A DNA stretch of 37,435 nucleotides, taken from the NCBI GenBank assembly GCA_028718945.1, contig JAQUKT010000008.1:1-37435 (forward strand). Reading direction: 5' to 3'. The notes beneath the pieces are model-generated. The model was not told where the DNA came from, searched no databases, and saw nothing but the letters and a program-made list of their open reading frames with translations. This stretch comes from Actinomycetota bacterium (GTDB lineage Bacteria; Actinomycetota; Geothermincolia; Fen-727; JAQUKT01). This document shows, in pieces, positions 1 through 8,722 of the stretch. The position numbers and the translations under genes are program-made. Positions within the stretch are counted from its first letter, which is position 1, and each line of letters opens with the position of its first letter.

Positions 1-51
1 CAAGCAAAATTATAGATGAACTTCACGACAATTGCAAGGAGGGACCCCCAC

Positions 52-1134
52 TTATAAAGCAAACTTGAAGTGAATCACATCTCCATCCTGGACTGTGTAG
101 TCCCGACCTTCTACAAGCAGAATGCCCTTTTCTTTTGCGGTTGCGAAGCTTCCGCATTCGAGGAAATCGTTGTAGTGGACAACTTCCGCTTTCACGAATC
201 CTCTCTCGAAATCAGTGTGAATCCTCCCTGCGGCTACTCCTGCAGGTGAACCAGCGGGGATCGACCAGGCTTTGCACTCCCCAGAGTCAATGGAGAAAAA
301 AGTGATGAGCCCGAGCGTCTCGTAACTCATCTTCAAAATCTGCCCGAGGCTTCCCTGCCCCATTTCAAGGAGGGAACGATATTCAAGCTCCTCCTCCTCA
401 GGGAGTTCTCCGATTTCCTCCTCGATTTCAGCGTTTACGATGACAAAAGGGATTCCCCTCAGGTGAGCCCACTTTTGAATTTCCTCCTCATGCTTGCTGT
501 TGCGCTCTTCTCCTACGTTGAGAACAAGTATTGCCGGCTTCAAACAGAGAAGCCCGAGGTCTTTTGCAAATTCAGAATGGGATTTCCTTGCTTCCTCTAA
601 ACCAAACCCCTCTTCCTCGGCGAGAATATTTTCGAGTTTTTCGAGCGCCTCGACACGCTCCATCGCTTCCTTGTTTCCGCTTTTTGCTTCTCTTCTTGCC
701 TTGGTGAGTGCTTTATCGAAAACTTCGAGGTCGGAAAGCCTCAGTTCGGTTTCTATGAGCTGGGCATCTCTTACGGGGTCAACCGTTCCCGCCACATGAG
801 CGACGGTCTTTGATTCAAAAGCTCTGACAACATGAAGGATGGCATCAACTTCCCTGATTTTTGCAAGAAACCTGTTTCCAAGCCCCTCCCCCTTGTTTGC
901 TCCCTCAACGAGCCCTGCTATGTCTATGAAACGAACATCCGCCGGCACTTTCCTCTCGCATCCAGCCAGTCCAGCCACTTTTGATAACCTTTCATCGGGA
1001 ATTGAAACGACCCCGACGTTTGGCTCAACAGTTGTAAATGGATAAGGCGCGACAGTCGCGCCGCTTCTAACAAGTGCATTGAAAAGCGTTGACTTGCCCG
1101 AGTTTGGAAGACCAACAATCCCTACGCTGAGCAA
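52..1134 (-). CDS. ychF: Redox-regulated ATPase / OBG-family GTPase YchF
   Basis: 360 aa; N-terminal MLSVGIVGLPNSGKSTLFNAL Walker A and C-terminal TGS-like end (EGRDYTVQDGDVIHFKFAL), typical of YchF. Confidence 0.96.
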   Translation of the reverse strand: MLSVGIVGLPNSGKSTLFNALVRSGATVAPYPFTTVEPNVGVVSIPDERLSKVAGLAGCERKVPADVRFIDIAGLVEGANKGEGLGNRFLAKIREVDAILHVVRAFESKTVAHVAGTVDPVRDAQLIETELRLSDLEVFDKALTKARREAKSGNKEAMERVEALEKLENILAEEEGFGLEEARKSHSEFAKDLGLLCLKPAILVLNVGEERNSKHEEEIQKWAHLRGIPFVIVNAEIEEEIGELPEEEELEYRSLLEMGQGSLGQILKMSYETLGLITFFSIDSGECKAWSIPAGSPAGVAAGRIHTDFERGFVKAEVVHYNDFLECGSFATAKEKGILLVEGRDYTVQDGDVIHFKFAL

Positions 1135-1552
1135 TACTCAACCCCCTTTTCCCGGGTGTAAAGGATGAGTGTTAGTAAAATACTCAATGCATCCTACATT
1201 CTATATCTGCCTCGGGAGAAAGGGTAGCCGAAGTAAGGAAAGGGAATCCTCCCGGATGCATATCTATTGGCAGCAGGAGATGGCACTGGGGGCTGCTCGT
1301 GGCTAGGGGACACCGGGGAAGGAGAGACCCCGGTACAGCAGCACCCGGGAGGAGAGGATTTCAACTTTCTCCTGTCCATAGTATTTTTTCTCTATTTTTG
1401 CTCCTTCACCTTCCTTGAGGTAAAACCATTTCCATGGTATTTTGTTTACTTTTCAATACAAAATACGAAATTACCCGATTTTCCAGGACCTTCCCTCAAA
1501 TAATAAATCGAGAAGAATTCTTTCGCATTGAGATTTATCAAGGAAATTTTGA

Positions 1553-2299
1553 CTATTGATAAGAAGTTTTTGTTCCCAGTGCCCAGAATATCGGAACTAT
1601 AAGCATCTTCCCCGATGAAACCTGCGCTTTTTCTTTATCGAGAAGGTTTTTTGCGCCAATTTCAGGGAAAACGCTCAAATCATCAAGGTAAACTTCAAGG
1701 TTAGATTCGAGCTCTTCCTCAAGGTTTTTTTCTTCGAGAATCGTAGATGAAACCCCCCACTCGACACTGAAACCGGATTTCCTCAAAAGGAAGCCCAATT
1801 TTCTCCCGATGCGAGAATCCGCTCCCTGCCTCTTCAATGATTCCTCTAAGGCAAACGAGAAATCGGGGTTTTCGGGAAACTCAACTCTTCCACCGTAGTC
1901 TGGTTCCGCGGAGATAAGGAGCAGGCCCCCCGGTTCGAGTACCCTTCTAATCTCGGACAGCACCTGAAGTGGTTCTTTGAGCCACATAAAGACGAAATGA
2001 GAGGTAAGAAGGTCGAATTCATTATCATTGAAAGGAAGGCTTGAAATGTCGGAGACAAAGAACTCTATTTCGGGGAAGCTTTTTCTCGCAAGCTCGATAA
2101 ATTCATTGTTGCCATCGACGCCGGTAACCCTTCCCTGCGAAAGCGATGCGATCTCAGCAGTGATTTCTCCCGTTCCGCAGCCGATGTCGAGAATAGCCCT
2201 TCTCCTCCCTATTCCAGCCTTTCGATAAAGATGGCGCCTCAGTTGGGCGGTTGAATGCGACTGATGCTTCAAGAAACCAGGGATTCCAGCATGATTCAT
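1553..2299 (-). CDS. Class I SAM-dependent methyltransferase
   Basis: 248 aa; ILDIGCGTGEITAEIA motif I, VTGVDGN motif II, VLEPGGLLLIS post-motif; starts 18 nt after the radical SAM gene. Confidence 0.9.
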   Translation of the reverse strand: MNHAGIPGFLKHQSHSTAQLRRHLYRKAGIGRRRAILDIGCGTGEITAEIASLSQGRVTGVDGNNEFIELARKSFPEIEFFVSDISSLPFNDNEFDLLTSHFVFMWLKEPLQVLSEIRRVLEPGGLLLISAEPDYGGRVEFPENPDFSFALEESLKRQGADSRIGRKLGFLLRKSGFSVEWGVSSTILEEKNLEEELESNLEVYLDDLSVFPEIGAKNLLDKEKAQVSSGKMLIVPIFWALGTKTSYQ

Positions 2300-2317
2300 C
2301 TTTCAAATTAGCCTTTT

Positions 2318-3688
2318 CTAAATCGAGGACTTGCTCTCAACGCAGATGAACTCCGCACTTTCCCAGGAGAGCGGGCAGCCACCCCCGCACAGAGGGAATA
2401 GTTCACATTCCTGACATGTTTTGTCCGCAAACCCCTTTTCCCTCAAGAGGCGACAGGTAGGGCTTTCCCAGATATCCTTCCATTCGTCGGTCAGGATGTT
2501 TCCACACGGCTCGTAGTATGATTGACAGGGAATCACGTCTCCGTTCGGCTCGACGCACATGTTGAACTTTGCCGCAGTGCACTGCTTTGGTCCAAGACCG
2601 AGCGTTATGGGATTGAATCTGCAATACTTGGTTGGGGTGTACCAGATGAACCTCATGCCAAGTTTCCATGCGCGCTCCTTTGCGCCTTCCACTATTTCCT
2701 CCATTTCATTTTCAGGGACACCAAGCTTGCTCGTTTTTGCCTCTCCTGTATAGATTATTCCGTTCATTGCGACTGTCTCTATGCCGAGACCTTCAAGAAA
2801 ATCAATCGTAAGAAGGATCGTGTCGCGATTCTCTTTTGTTATGGTCGTATTGGTTATTGTATAAACCTTAGAGTTGACGGATGCTCTTATTCCCTCAACG
2901 GTCTCTTCCCATGCCTCGGGGGAGCCCACCATCCGGTCATGCACCGCGTAATCATTGGACTCAATCGTAATTTGAATGTGGTCGAGACCGGCATTCTCGA
3001 GCCTTCCAATGAGGTTTCCCTTCGCGAGGTTGCGCCCATTTGTCAGAAGCCCGCTTATAAGCCCGATATCCTCGGCGCACTCCACGAGCCCTACGAGGTC
3101 TTCTCTCAAAGTCGCCTCGCCGCCGGTGAAGACCACATGCGGAATACCTATTTCCCATGCTTTGAGAAGCGCCTTCTTCCAGTCCCCTTCTGTCATTTCG
3201 GGAAAATTCTTGGGGCGAGCCACATAGCAGTGAGAGCAGTTGTTGTTGCACCTGTATGTAAGAGCAAAATCAAGGCGATAGGGCGCCCGAATGGGCGTCT
3301 GGAACGGCTCGATTCTTTCCATCCCGAGATGGACAATCGGGCAGACATCTCTTTCCCTTTCGATGCGCTCGAGTTTTTCCCTCAGTTCATGAAAGTCCGA
3401 AAGAGCCTGCTCGTTGCTGATTTTGTATCTCGAGGTGATTCTCCTCACCGCCTCGTCATCACTTGCTCCCTTGAGAGCGAGTTTCGCGTACTCAACCGCG
3501 GTTTCATTCAAGTGAATGATTTTCTGGGCGTTGACGGAAAGGATTCCGGTCCCGTCTTCTTCCACCCTCAGGTGGAATCTATCCGCGCCGAAATCATCAC
3601 CCCTCTGGTAATGGTAAAGACCGGGCTTTATTGGTTCCGCTCTGGAAAGGCGCTCCTCAACCCGTTTCCATGGACCTTTGAAACTCAT
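2318..3688 (-). CDS. Radical SAM/SPASM domain protein with possible N-terminal PqqD-like domain
   Basis: CNNNCSHC (CxxxCxxC) radical SAM motif; C-terminal SPASM-type Cys pattern (CVEPNGDVIPC...CQECELFPLCGGGC). Start placed at ATG 3686-3688 (MSFKGPWKRVEE) overlapping the upstream stop; the 19 extra N-terminal residues in the ORF track come from out-of-frame reading of the upstream Cys tail. Confidence 0.93.
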   Translation of the reverse strand: MSFKGPWKRVEERLSRAEPIKPGLYHYQRGDDFGADRFHLRVEEDGTGILSVNAQKIIHLNETAVEYAKLALKGASDDEAVRRITSRYKISNEQALSDFHELREKLERIERERDVCPIVHLGMERIEPFQTPIRAPYRLDFALTYRCNNNCSHCYVARPKNFPEMTEGDWKKALLKAWEIGIPHVVFTGGEATLREDLVGLVECAEDIGLISGLLTNGRNLAKGNLIGRLENAGLDHIQITIESNDYAVHDRMVGSPEAWEETVEGIRASVNSKVYTITNTTITKENRDTILLTIDFLEGLGIETVAMNGIIYTGEAKTSKLGVPENEMEEIVEGAKERAWKLGMRFIWYTPTKYCRFNPITLGLGPKQCTAAKFNMCVEPNGDVIPCQSYYEPCGNILTDEWKDIWESPTCRLLREKGFADKTCQECELFPLCGGGCPLSWESAEFICVESKSSI

Positions 3689-5565
3689 CTCCCGCCTCCC
3701 GCACAGGCACACGCGCATCCTGCGCATGCACAGGCACACGCGCATCCTGCGCCTCCCCCGTGATAGCCGTAATAACGTGATCTAAGAATCGGGCGATAGA
3801 CTCTTCTATACTCCTCTAAGTTGACCTCCTTCACGAGTTTCCTCTCGAATTCGGAGGTGTGCTTTTGCGCCTCGTCTTGGATTGACCTGAATGCATTAGC
3901 TATTGCGGTTGCGAATTTCCCTCCCTCAACATGAGCCCCCCCCGCTGATGCCTGAAGGCTGCCTTCTTTTTCAAGAATTGAGGAGCCCCATGAAGGAACG
4001 GGATATATTCCACGGGAGAAAAAGTCTTTCAACTTTGCGCCGAAACCCGGGTCGAGAAGTAAAAGGGGTGTATATTGTTGAAACTTCTCGATTCTCTCTT
4101 GTGGCTTCTGAGCCTGTCCAACACGAAGCCAGGCTTCACTGCTTTCATTCTTGTAGTGAGAAATAGTCTCCGCTTCTGAGAAACCTCTAACCTTTTTTTC
4201 CACTTCGCTTACAAGACCTTTGAGCGCAAGCCTCAAAGATTCAGGCTCGATCAAGCCTTCCGGCGTGATTGCGCCGAGAAAAAGAGGATAATACTCCTTG
4301 TCAATGAGAGGTTTTCCAGCCCTCTTTAGCCTCAAGGGCTTGAGGCTTGTTAACGTTATCAGCCCTTTTGAAATCATGTCAAAGATAGCGACAGCAGTGA
4401 CTCTGTCGAGGTCCTGGGACAGGAGAATTGCCACTTCCGCTGGAAGCAAACTCTTACAAGCTCCCGTTCCTTCTACCCCTAACTTTGGCTTTATGTAGTC
4501 AATCTTCGCTCCCCGTTTCTTAACCCTTACAAATGAGAGAATGGTTCGTATAAGAGCGAGAAGCGCGGCAGCCAGCATGGGGAAAATACGCAGCCAGTCG
4601 GCTCCAGTATATGAATCGTAGGACGATCCCGAAACCGGCTTGTAGTCGGGCAAGGGCTGTCTTGGATAAACGCCCGATACATAAATGGCGGGGAAAGATA
4701 CTCCAAAAAGGTAACCCTCGGTTGGCTTCGCTTTCGATTTGACCCATGTGAAGGATATTATCCCCTCGGATGTGTTGCTTGTCGTAAATTTTTCCCTGTG
4801 ATAAACGGTTTCATTTGGTTTGACGCCCGGAGGGAATTGTATGGTAACGCTCAGGAATGTTTCTCCATGCGCGAAGCTTTTGCTCCACCAGGTGTTTTTG
4901 AACTCGAAAGAGGCATATCCCTTGTGCTCGGTGTCCGCATATACCATTTGATAGTTCTTACCGTGGAACTCGAAAACCCCCTTTGTGCCTGGCATGATCG
5001 CTCTCTCATTGAGGTGCACCTCGACCCCCGGTGAAACAACGCTCGATGGTTTTATGTCGTAGAGGGCGTTTCCATCAATCGCGGCGGAACACTCGGAAAC
5101 CTGATAATCGCTGGTTGGCATGCCAATGTCAACAACATCTATGGGGGCTCCCTCTGAGTCGTTTTCAAACTCAATTCTGTACCAGAAATCTATGGAGGAG
5201 TCCGTGTTTATGTTCAGTATTACGCTTTCGTAAGGGACCTCGAAGCTTAAGTCCTGGGCGGTTGCTTGAGGTATAAGAAGCGTGATTGAAAGAAGTAAGG
5301 CGGCAAAAACAGCTACACACAGAGCACTCGTTGCAGGCTTCCGCGCTTTACATAGCGTACCATTCCATAGATACTTTGGCGCTCGAGCGCCCCCCTTTCC
5401 ACTCCGGCTTTGCTGTGCCACCTCGACGTACATACAGTACGCGTTCGGTCGCGAGCCTTGTTGGCGCACAGAGTGACACTCTCGGTGCGTCAACCTACCT
5501 ATGGGGAGGTGCATTATGTTTTGAAATCTCTTAAACAATCTCAAGCTGCCTCCACGCTTTCGCAA
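3685..5565 (-). CDS. DUF2207-like predicted membrane protein with C-terminal Gly/Ala/Cys-repeat tail
   Basis: Signal-like segment (ALCVAVFAALLLSITLLIPQATA), beta-rich extracellular domain, mid TM (IFPMLAAALLALIRTILSF), large C-terminal domain ending YYGYHGGGAGCACACACAGCACACAGGGR. The true start is uncertain, probably internal to this ORF (about 5340-5430). Confidence 0.8.
   Translation of the reverse strand: MRKRGGSLRLFKRFQNIMHLPIGRLTHRECHSVRQQGSRPNAYCMYVEVAQQSRSGKGGARAPKYLWNGTLCKARKPATSALCVAVFAALLLSITLLIPQATAQDLSFEVPYESVILNINTDSSIDFWYRIEFENDSEGAPIDVVDIGMPTSDYQVSECSAAIDGNALYDIKPSSVVSPGVEVHLNERAIMPGTKGVFEFHGKNYQMVYADTEHKGYASFEFKNTWWSKSFAHGETFLSVTIQFPPGVKPNETVYHREKFTTSNTSEGIISFTWVKSKAKPTEGYLFGVSFPAIYVSGVYPRQPLPDYKPVSGSSYDSYTGADWLRIFPMLAAALLALIRTILSFVRVKKRGAKIDYIKPKLGVEGTGACKSLLPAEVAILLSQDLDRVTAVAIFDMISKGLITLTSLKPLRLKRAGKPLIDKEYYPLFLGAITPEGLIEPESLRLALKGLVSEVEKKVRGFSEAETISHYKNESSEAWLRVGQAQKPQERIEKFQQYTPLLLLDPGFGAKLKDFFSRGIYPVPSWGSSILEKEGSLQASAGGAHVEGGKFATAIANAFRSIQDEAQKHTSEFERKLVKEVNLEEYRRVYRPILRSRYYGYHGGGAGCACACACAGCACACAGGGR
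3701..3752 (-). repeat. Two 25-nt perfect direct repeats (3701-3725, 3728-3752), 27-bp period, encoding the Cys-Ala tail
   Basis: gcacaggcacacgcgcatcctgcgc occurs at both positions, in frame in the DUF2207-like ORF. Confidence 0.95.
5378..5515. other. Palindrome/hairpin-rich element (possible small mobile-element remnant or structured RNA)
   Basis: 14-bp palindrome GGCGCTCGAGCGCC (5378-5391) and a long hairpin GTTGGCGCAC-AGAGT-GAC-ACTCT-CG-GTGCGTCAAC (5460-5494); followed on the + strand by GGGGAGGTGCATTATG with an immediate stop (ATG TTT TGA). Confidence 0.5.
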
Positions 5566-5600
5566 ATCGGATAAAATAAATCGTTGGCAATTAGGTTAGA

Positions 5601-6695
5601 ATGAAAGGCGTGGAAATGCAAAGAGGAGAAAAGATACTCGCTATTTCGGACACTCATTTCGGGGATGCCTCGCAGCTTTTGAATGACGAGGAAACGGTCG
5701 AGAAATTCATATCAATGCTTTCATCGCGAAGGGAACTGAGCGAAATAATCCTGTTGGGCGACATACTCGACCTCTGGGTAAAAACAACGGTTCCGGCTTT
5801 GCGTTGCGCGCGCGCCTTCATCAGGCGGGTTTCGGAGCTCGAGAGCATCAAGCGGATAACCTACGTTCCCGGGAATCACGACCATCAGATGTTCATGGAC
5901 GCTTTCAGGCTCGAGCAGGATGTAAGAATCATGCAGGGAAATCTTACTACTCCACGCTTCCAGCCGGCGCGCTCCTATGGAGAGACTCTGCTTTCCGCGC
6001 TTTCAAGCCACGGTTCGAAAGCCCAGTTCTCGATGGTTTATCCGTTCGTGGTTCGAGAAGTAACCGGGAGGAAGGTTGTTTTCACACATGGGCATCACCT
6101 CGATTTCTATGCTTCGGAATTTGGATGGGTGAAGACATTCTGGTTCGGGCGCCGTGTAATCAAGAAGAGAAGGAAGAAAGCCACCCTTCACGATATAGAA
6201 ATGGCAAACGTCCCCTTTTGCGGAGCGATGTCGAGTGCTCCATGGGTTCCAGAACTTGTGAGCGAGGCTTTGAAGTACTATCACGTAATCACTTTTTTCT
6301 CGAAGCTTTTTCGCTCGAGGAGAAGTCAGGTTTCGCCCCTGAGAGATACCCTCATACGCGAGAACTATGACGAGATACAGGGTCTTTTGCCTCTGTTAGA
6401 AATCACGGGCGCTTCCTGTTTTGTTTTCGGGCACACGCACCGGCCTGGAATGGGTCGAATCCAGGGGAGCGGTCTGCTCGTGGCGAATACCGGCGCATGG
6501 ACGAGGGGCGAGGACGAGTCGATTCCCGCTAAGACATGGGTTGAAATTGGAGCTTCAGGAGATGTAGAACTCTATGAGATGAAAGACGGGGCATCAAGCA
6601 TCGTTGCAAAAGAGAATTTGATTGAAAAACACCAAAATCGAAGGTCTGACCCTCCGACCGAAAGGAGACGGAATGGAGTGCCCGAGCAGGGATGA
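5601..6695 (+). CDS. Calcineurin-like metallophosphoesterase
   Basis: ISDTHFGD, LLGDILDLW, YVPGNHDHQ, FTHGHHLD, VFGHTHRPG motifs. Confidence 0.93.
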   Translation: MKGVEMQRGEKILAISDTHFGDASQLLNDEETVEKFISMLSSRRELSEIILLGDILDLWVKTTVPALRCARAFIRRVSELESIKRITYVPGNHDHQMFMDAFRLEQDVRIMQGNLTTPRFQPARSYGETLLSALSSHGSKAQFSMVYPFVVREVTGRKVVFTHGHHLDFYASEFGWVKTFWFGRRVIKKRRKKATLHDIEMANVPFCGAMSSAPWVPELVSEALKYYHVITFFSKLFRSRRSQVSPLRDTLIRENYDEIQGLLPLLEITGASCFVFGHTHRPGMGRIQGSGLLVANTGAWTRGEDESIPAKTWVEIGASGDVELYEMKDGASSIVAKENLIEKHQNRRSDPPTERRRNGVPEQG

Positions 6696-6867
6696 GAACC
6701 TCGAATTCTGCAAATGCACCTATGAGCCTTGTAGTCGAAAGGGAAGGTGCTGCGAGTGCATCAAGTATCACGTCTCGAAAAGAGAGCTTCCTGCCTGCGC
6801 TTTTCCGCTACAGGCTGAACGCACCTACGACCGCTCGTTTGAAAAGTTCATCGAGGTTTACCGTTAG
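6673..6867 (+). CDS. Small Cys-rich protein, DUF6485-like
   Basis: MECPSRDENLEFCKCTYEPCSRKGRCCECIKYHVSKRELPACAFP...TYDRSFEKFIE; ATG at 6673 preceded by AAAGGAGA. Confidence 0.8.
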   Translation: MECPSRDENLEFCKCTYEPCSRKGRCCECIKYHVSKRELPACAFPLQAERTYDRSFEKFIEVYR

Positions 6868-6882
6868 TTCGAGAAGAACCGC

Positions 6883-8664
6883 TTATTCTTCACCGAGGAA
6901 GAAACGGTGCGGGTCGAACGTCCTCACTTTCAGGAGTTCATTCAATGATGGAAGCTCGACTCGCTCGAGTTTTGGCGCGACCTTGAGTTCCCATCCGCAT
7001 TCCTTCACGATTTCTCCTACAGTAGTTTCCTCGTCTTTTCCCGGATCGAGTGGGAAGTAACCCGTTAGAACGAATTCCCCGTCTCTTTTCTCGAGGATGC
7101 CCTTTGTGGTAACCACGGTTTTTATCTTTTCTCCGGGGCACGTAATATAAGGTACTTCCCCAACGAGTCTGGCGGGCGAGTGTTCTGTTAGAATGACTAT
7201 TTCACGCGCTCCGGCTTGAACGTCCGCCGCTCCGCCTGAGCCGACAAGGAAGAATTTCGCCTGGGGGATCGCGGTGGAATTCACGTTCCCACACCTGTCA
7301 ACCTGGCCGGCGCCGAGAGCACCAATGCACTTGCTTGTTTTTGCTCCAACAATCGAACCGAGAATATCATTTACATCGGTGAGCATTCTGCATTGAGGAA
7401 CATTTTTGAGGTTGAAGATGTATGGGTCGGCCGGCTGAGGGCTGTATCCGAAGAAGCCAATTTCAGCCATCAAATCAGTGTCATATTCTTCCTCCATGAG
7501 GTTATAGTAGGCGACCCAGGCTGCAAGGTTTGAAGCCCCAACCCCGGCGAGGATTGTTCTCAGCTCCTGTTTTCTTATCTTTTCCGCTATTACTCTTGCA
7601 CCCACTACCACCATCATTTCCGTGGGGTTGAATTCTTCAGTCAGGTTCATTTCAGGAATTGTATTTGCGATTTCGGATTCCCAAGCTTCCTTTGATGAGT
7701 TCCCCCTTAGAAATGAAATCCTTTCGTGCCCGAGCTTGAAGAGGTACTCTTCGTTGTTCTTGCAGCCAAGTACCCATTTATCCGCCCAATTCTGAAGCTT
7801 CTTCTCATCCTTGCACTGTTCCCTGAAGTGAATGATGAAATCCCTGTCCACCTCGTATCCGATCAGTTCTCCCTCGAGACCGTAGTTGGATAAACCTCCG
7901 GGATGAGTGCCGAAGGGGGCGAGGCAGACCGCCTTCACGAGATATGAGGGGATTTTCACAAGATGGCTGTACCTCTTTATGAAATCAGCGGATACGATGC
8001 GCTCGACCGTTACAATCGTTCCTTCTTTTGCGGCTCTTGCTGAAGTGGCTCCCTCGGCATAGGGTGGAGAGATAATGACATTGCCAGCGGGGTCTGAAGC
8101 CCAGCCGTGAAGGAATGCCAAATCTGGCTCAATGGCGCGTGCAAGTCCCATGACCTTACCATCCGGAGCCTCAATCTTGAAATAATCTTTTGCGTTCTCC
8201 TCCTCCATGGTTGTCCCAAGAAGCGAATTAACGGGTATGAAATCCAATCCGAGAGCGCCGGCAAGGAGCCTCAACGAGAAAGAGAGGATTGACCAGTTTT
8301 CCATACTCACAGTGCCTTCCCGATACGCCTTCTGATAGATTGGATTTGGTCCCGGCATTGGATAGGAATCTCCGTAGAATGTGGCAATGGTTCTTTTCAC
8401 GAGATTGCCGAAGAAGAAAAGAGCCAGATCACTTATGAAGCCGAGCGTACTCAGGGTGAAATTAGGATTCTTCCCCCAGAATTGCCTTATTATTTCACGG
8501 CATGCCGCGCTGGGACAGGCATAACTGTGCCCGACATGGATGGACATCCCCGGACGGACGAATTTTCTTACCGCCTCCTCGAGAGGCATCACCTTGTTTG
8601 CTTTGTGTCCGCCTTCTGAAACCTCAATCTGTTTTCTTATTACTTCGTCGAGTTCACCAAACAT
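6883..8664 (-). CDS. Fused two-domain family I CoA-transferase (glutaconate/3-oxoacid CoA-transferase-like)
   Basis: 593 aa; N-terminal alpha-like part (MPLEEAVRKFVRPGMSIHVGHSYACPSAA) and C-terminal beta-like part (DLMAEIGFFGYSPQ, GALGAGQVDRCGNVNST); upstream GAAGGAGGTGC. Confidence 0.88.
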   Translation of the reverse strand: MFGELDEVIRKQIEVSEGGHKANKVMPLEEAVRKFVRPGMSIHVGHSYACPSAACREIIRQFWGKNPNFTLSTLGFISDLALFFFGNLVKRTIATFYGDSYPMPGPNPIYQKAYREGTVSMENWSILSFSLRLLAGALGLDFIPVNSLLGTTMEEENAKDYFKIEAPDGKVMGLARAIEPDLAFLHGWASDPAGNVIISPPYAEGATSARAAKEGTIVTVERIVSADFIKRYSHLVKIPSYLVKAVCLAPFGTHPGGLSNYGLEGELIGYEVDRDFIIHFREQCKDEKKLQNWADKWVLGCKNNEEYLFKLGHERISFLRGNSSKEAWESEIANTIPEMNLTEEFNPTEMMVVVGARVIAEKIRKQELRTILAGVGASNLAAWVAYYNLMEEEYDTDLMAEIGFFGYSPQPADPYIFNLKNVPQCRMLTDVNDILGSIVGAKTSKCIGALGAGQVDRCGNVNSTAIPQAKFFLVGSGGAADVQAGAREIVILTEHSPARLVGEVPYITCPGEKIKTVVTTKGILEKRDGEFVLTGYFPLDPGKDEETTVGEIVKECGWELKVAPKLERVELPSLNELLKVRTFDPHRFFLGEE

Positions 8665-8722
8665 TTGAAAAGCACCTCCTTCAAATGCGGTATTCTAACA
8701 CTTCGGGGAAATGCAGTCCAAA

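Noticed and set aside
1194-1379. 61-aa Pro-rich minus-strand ORF
   Set aside because: Low complexity, no convincing RBS, no homology I recognise.
3689-3745. N-terminal MRVCLCMRRMRVCLCGRRE extension of the radical SAM ORF
   Set aside because: This is an out-of-frame reading of the upstream Cys-tail repeat; the ATGA-overlap start at 3688 is far more plausible.
2522-3763. 413-aa plus-strand ORF
   Set aside because: It is antisense to the radical SAM/SPASM gene, which has clear motifs; the plus-strand translation shows no domain.
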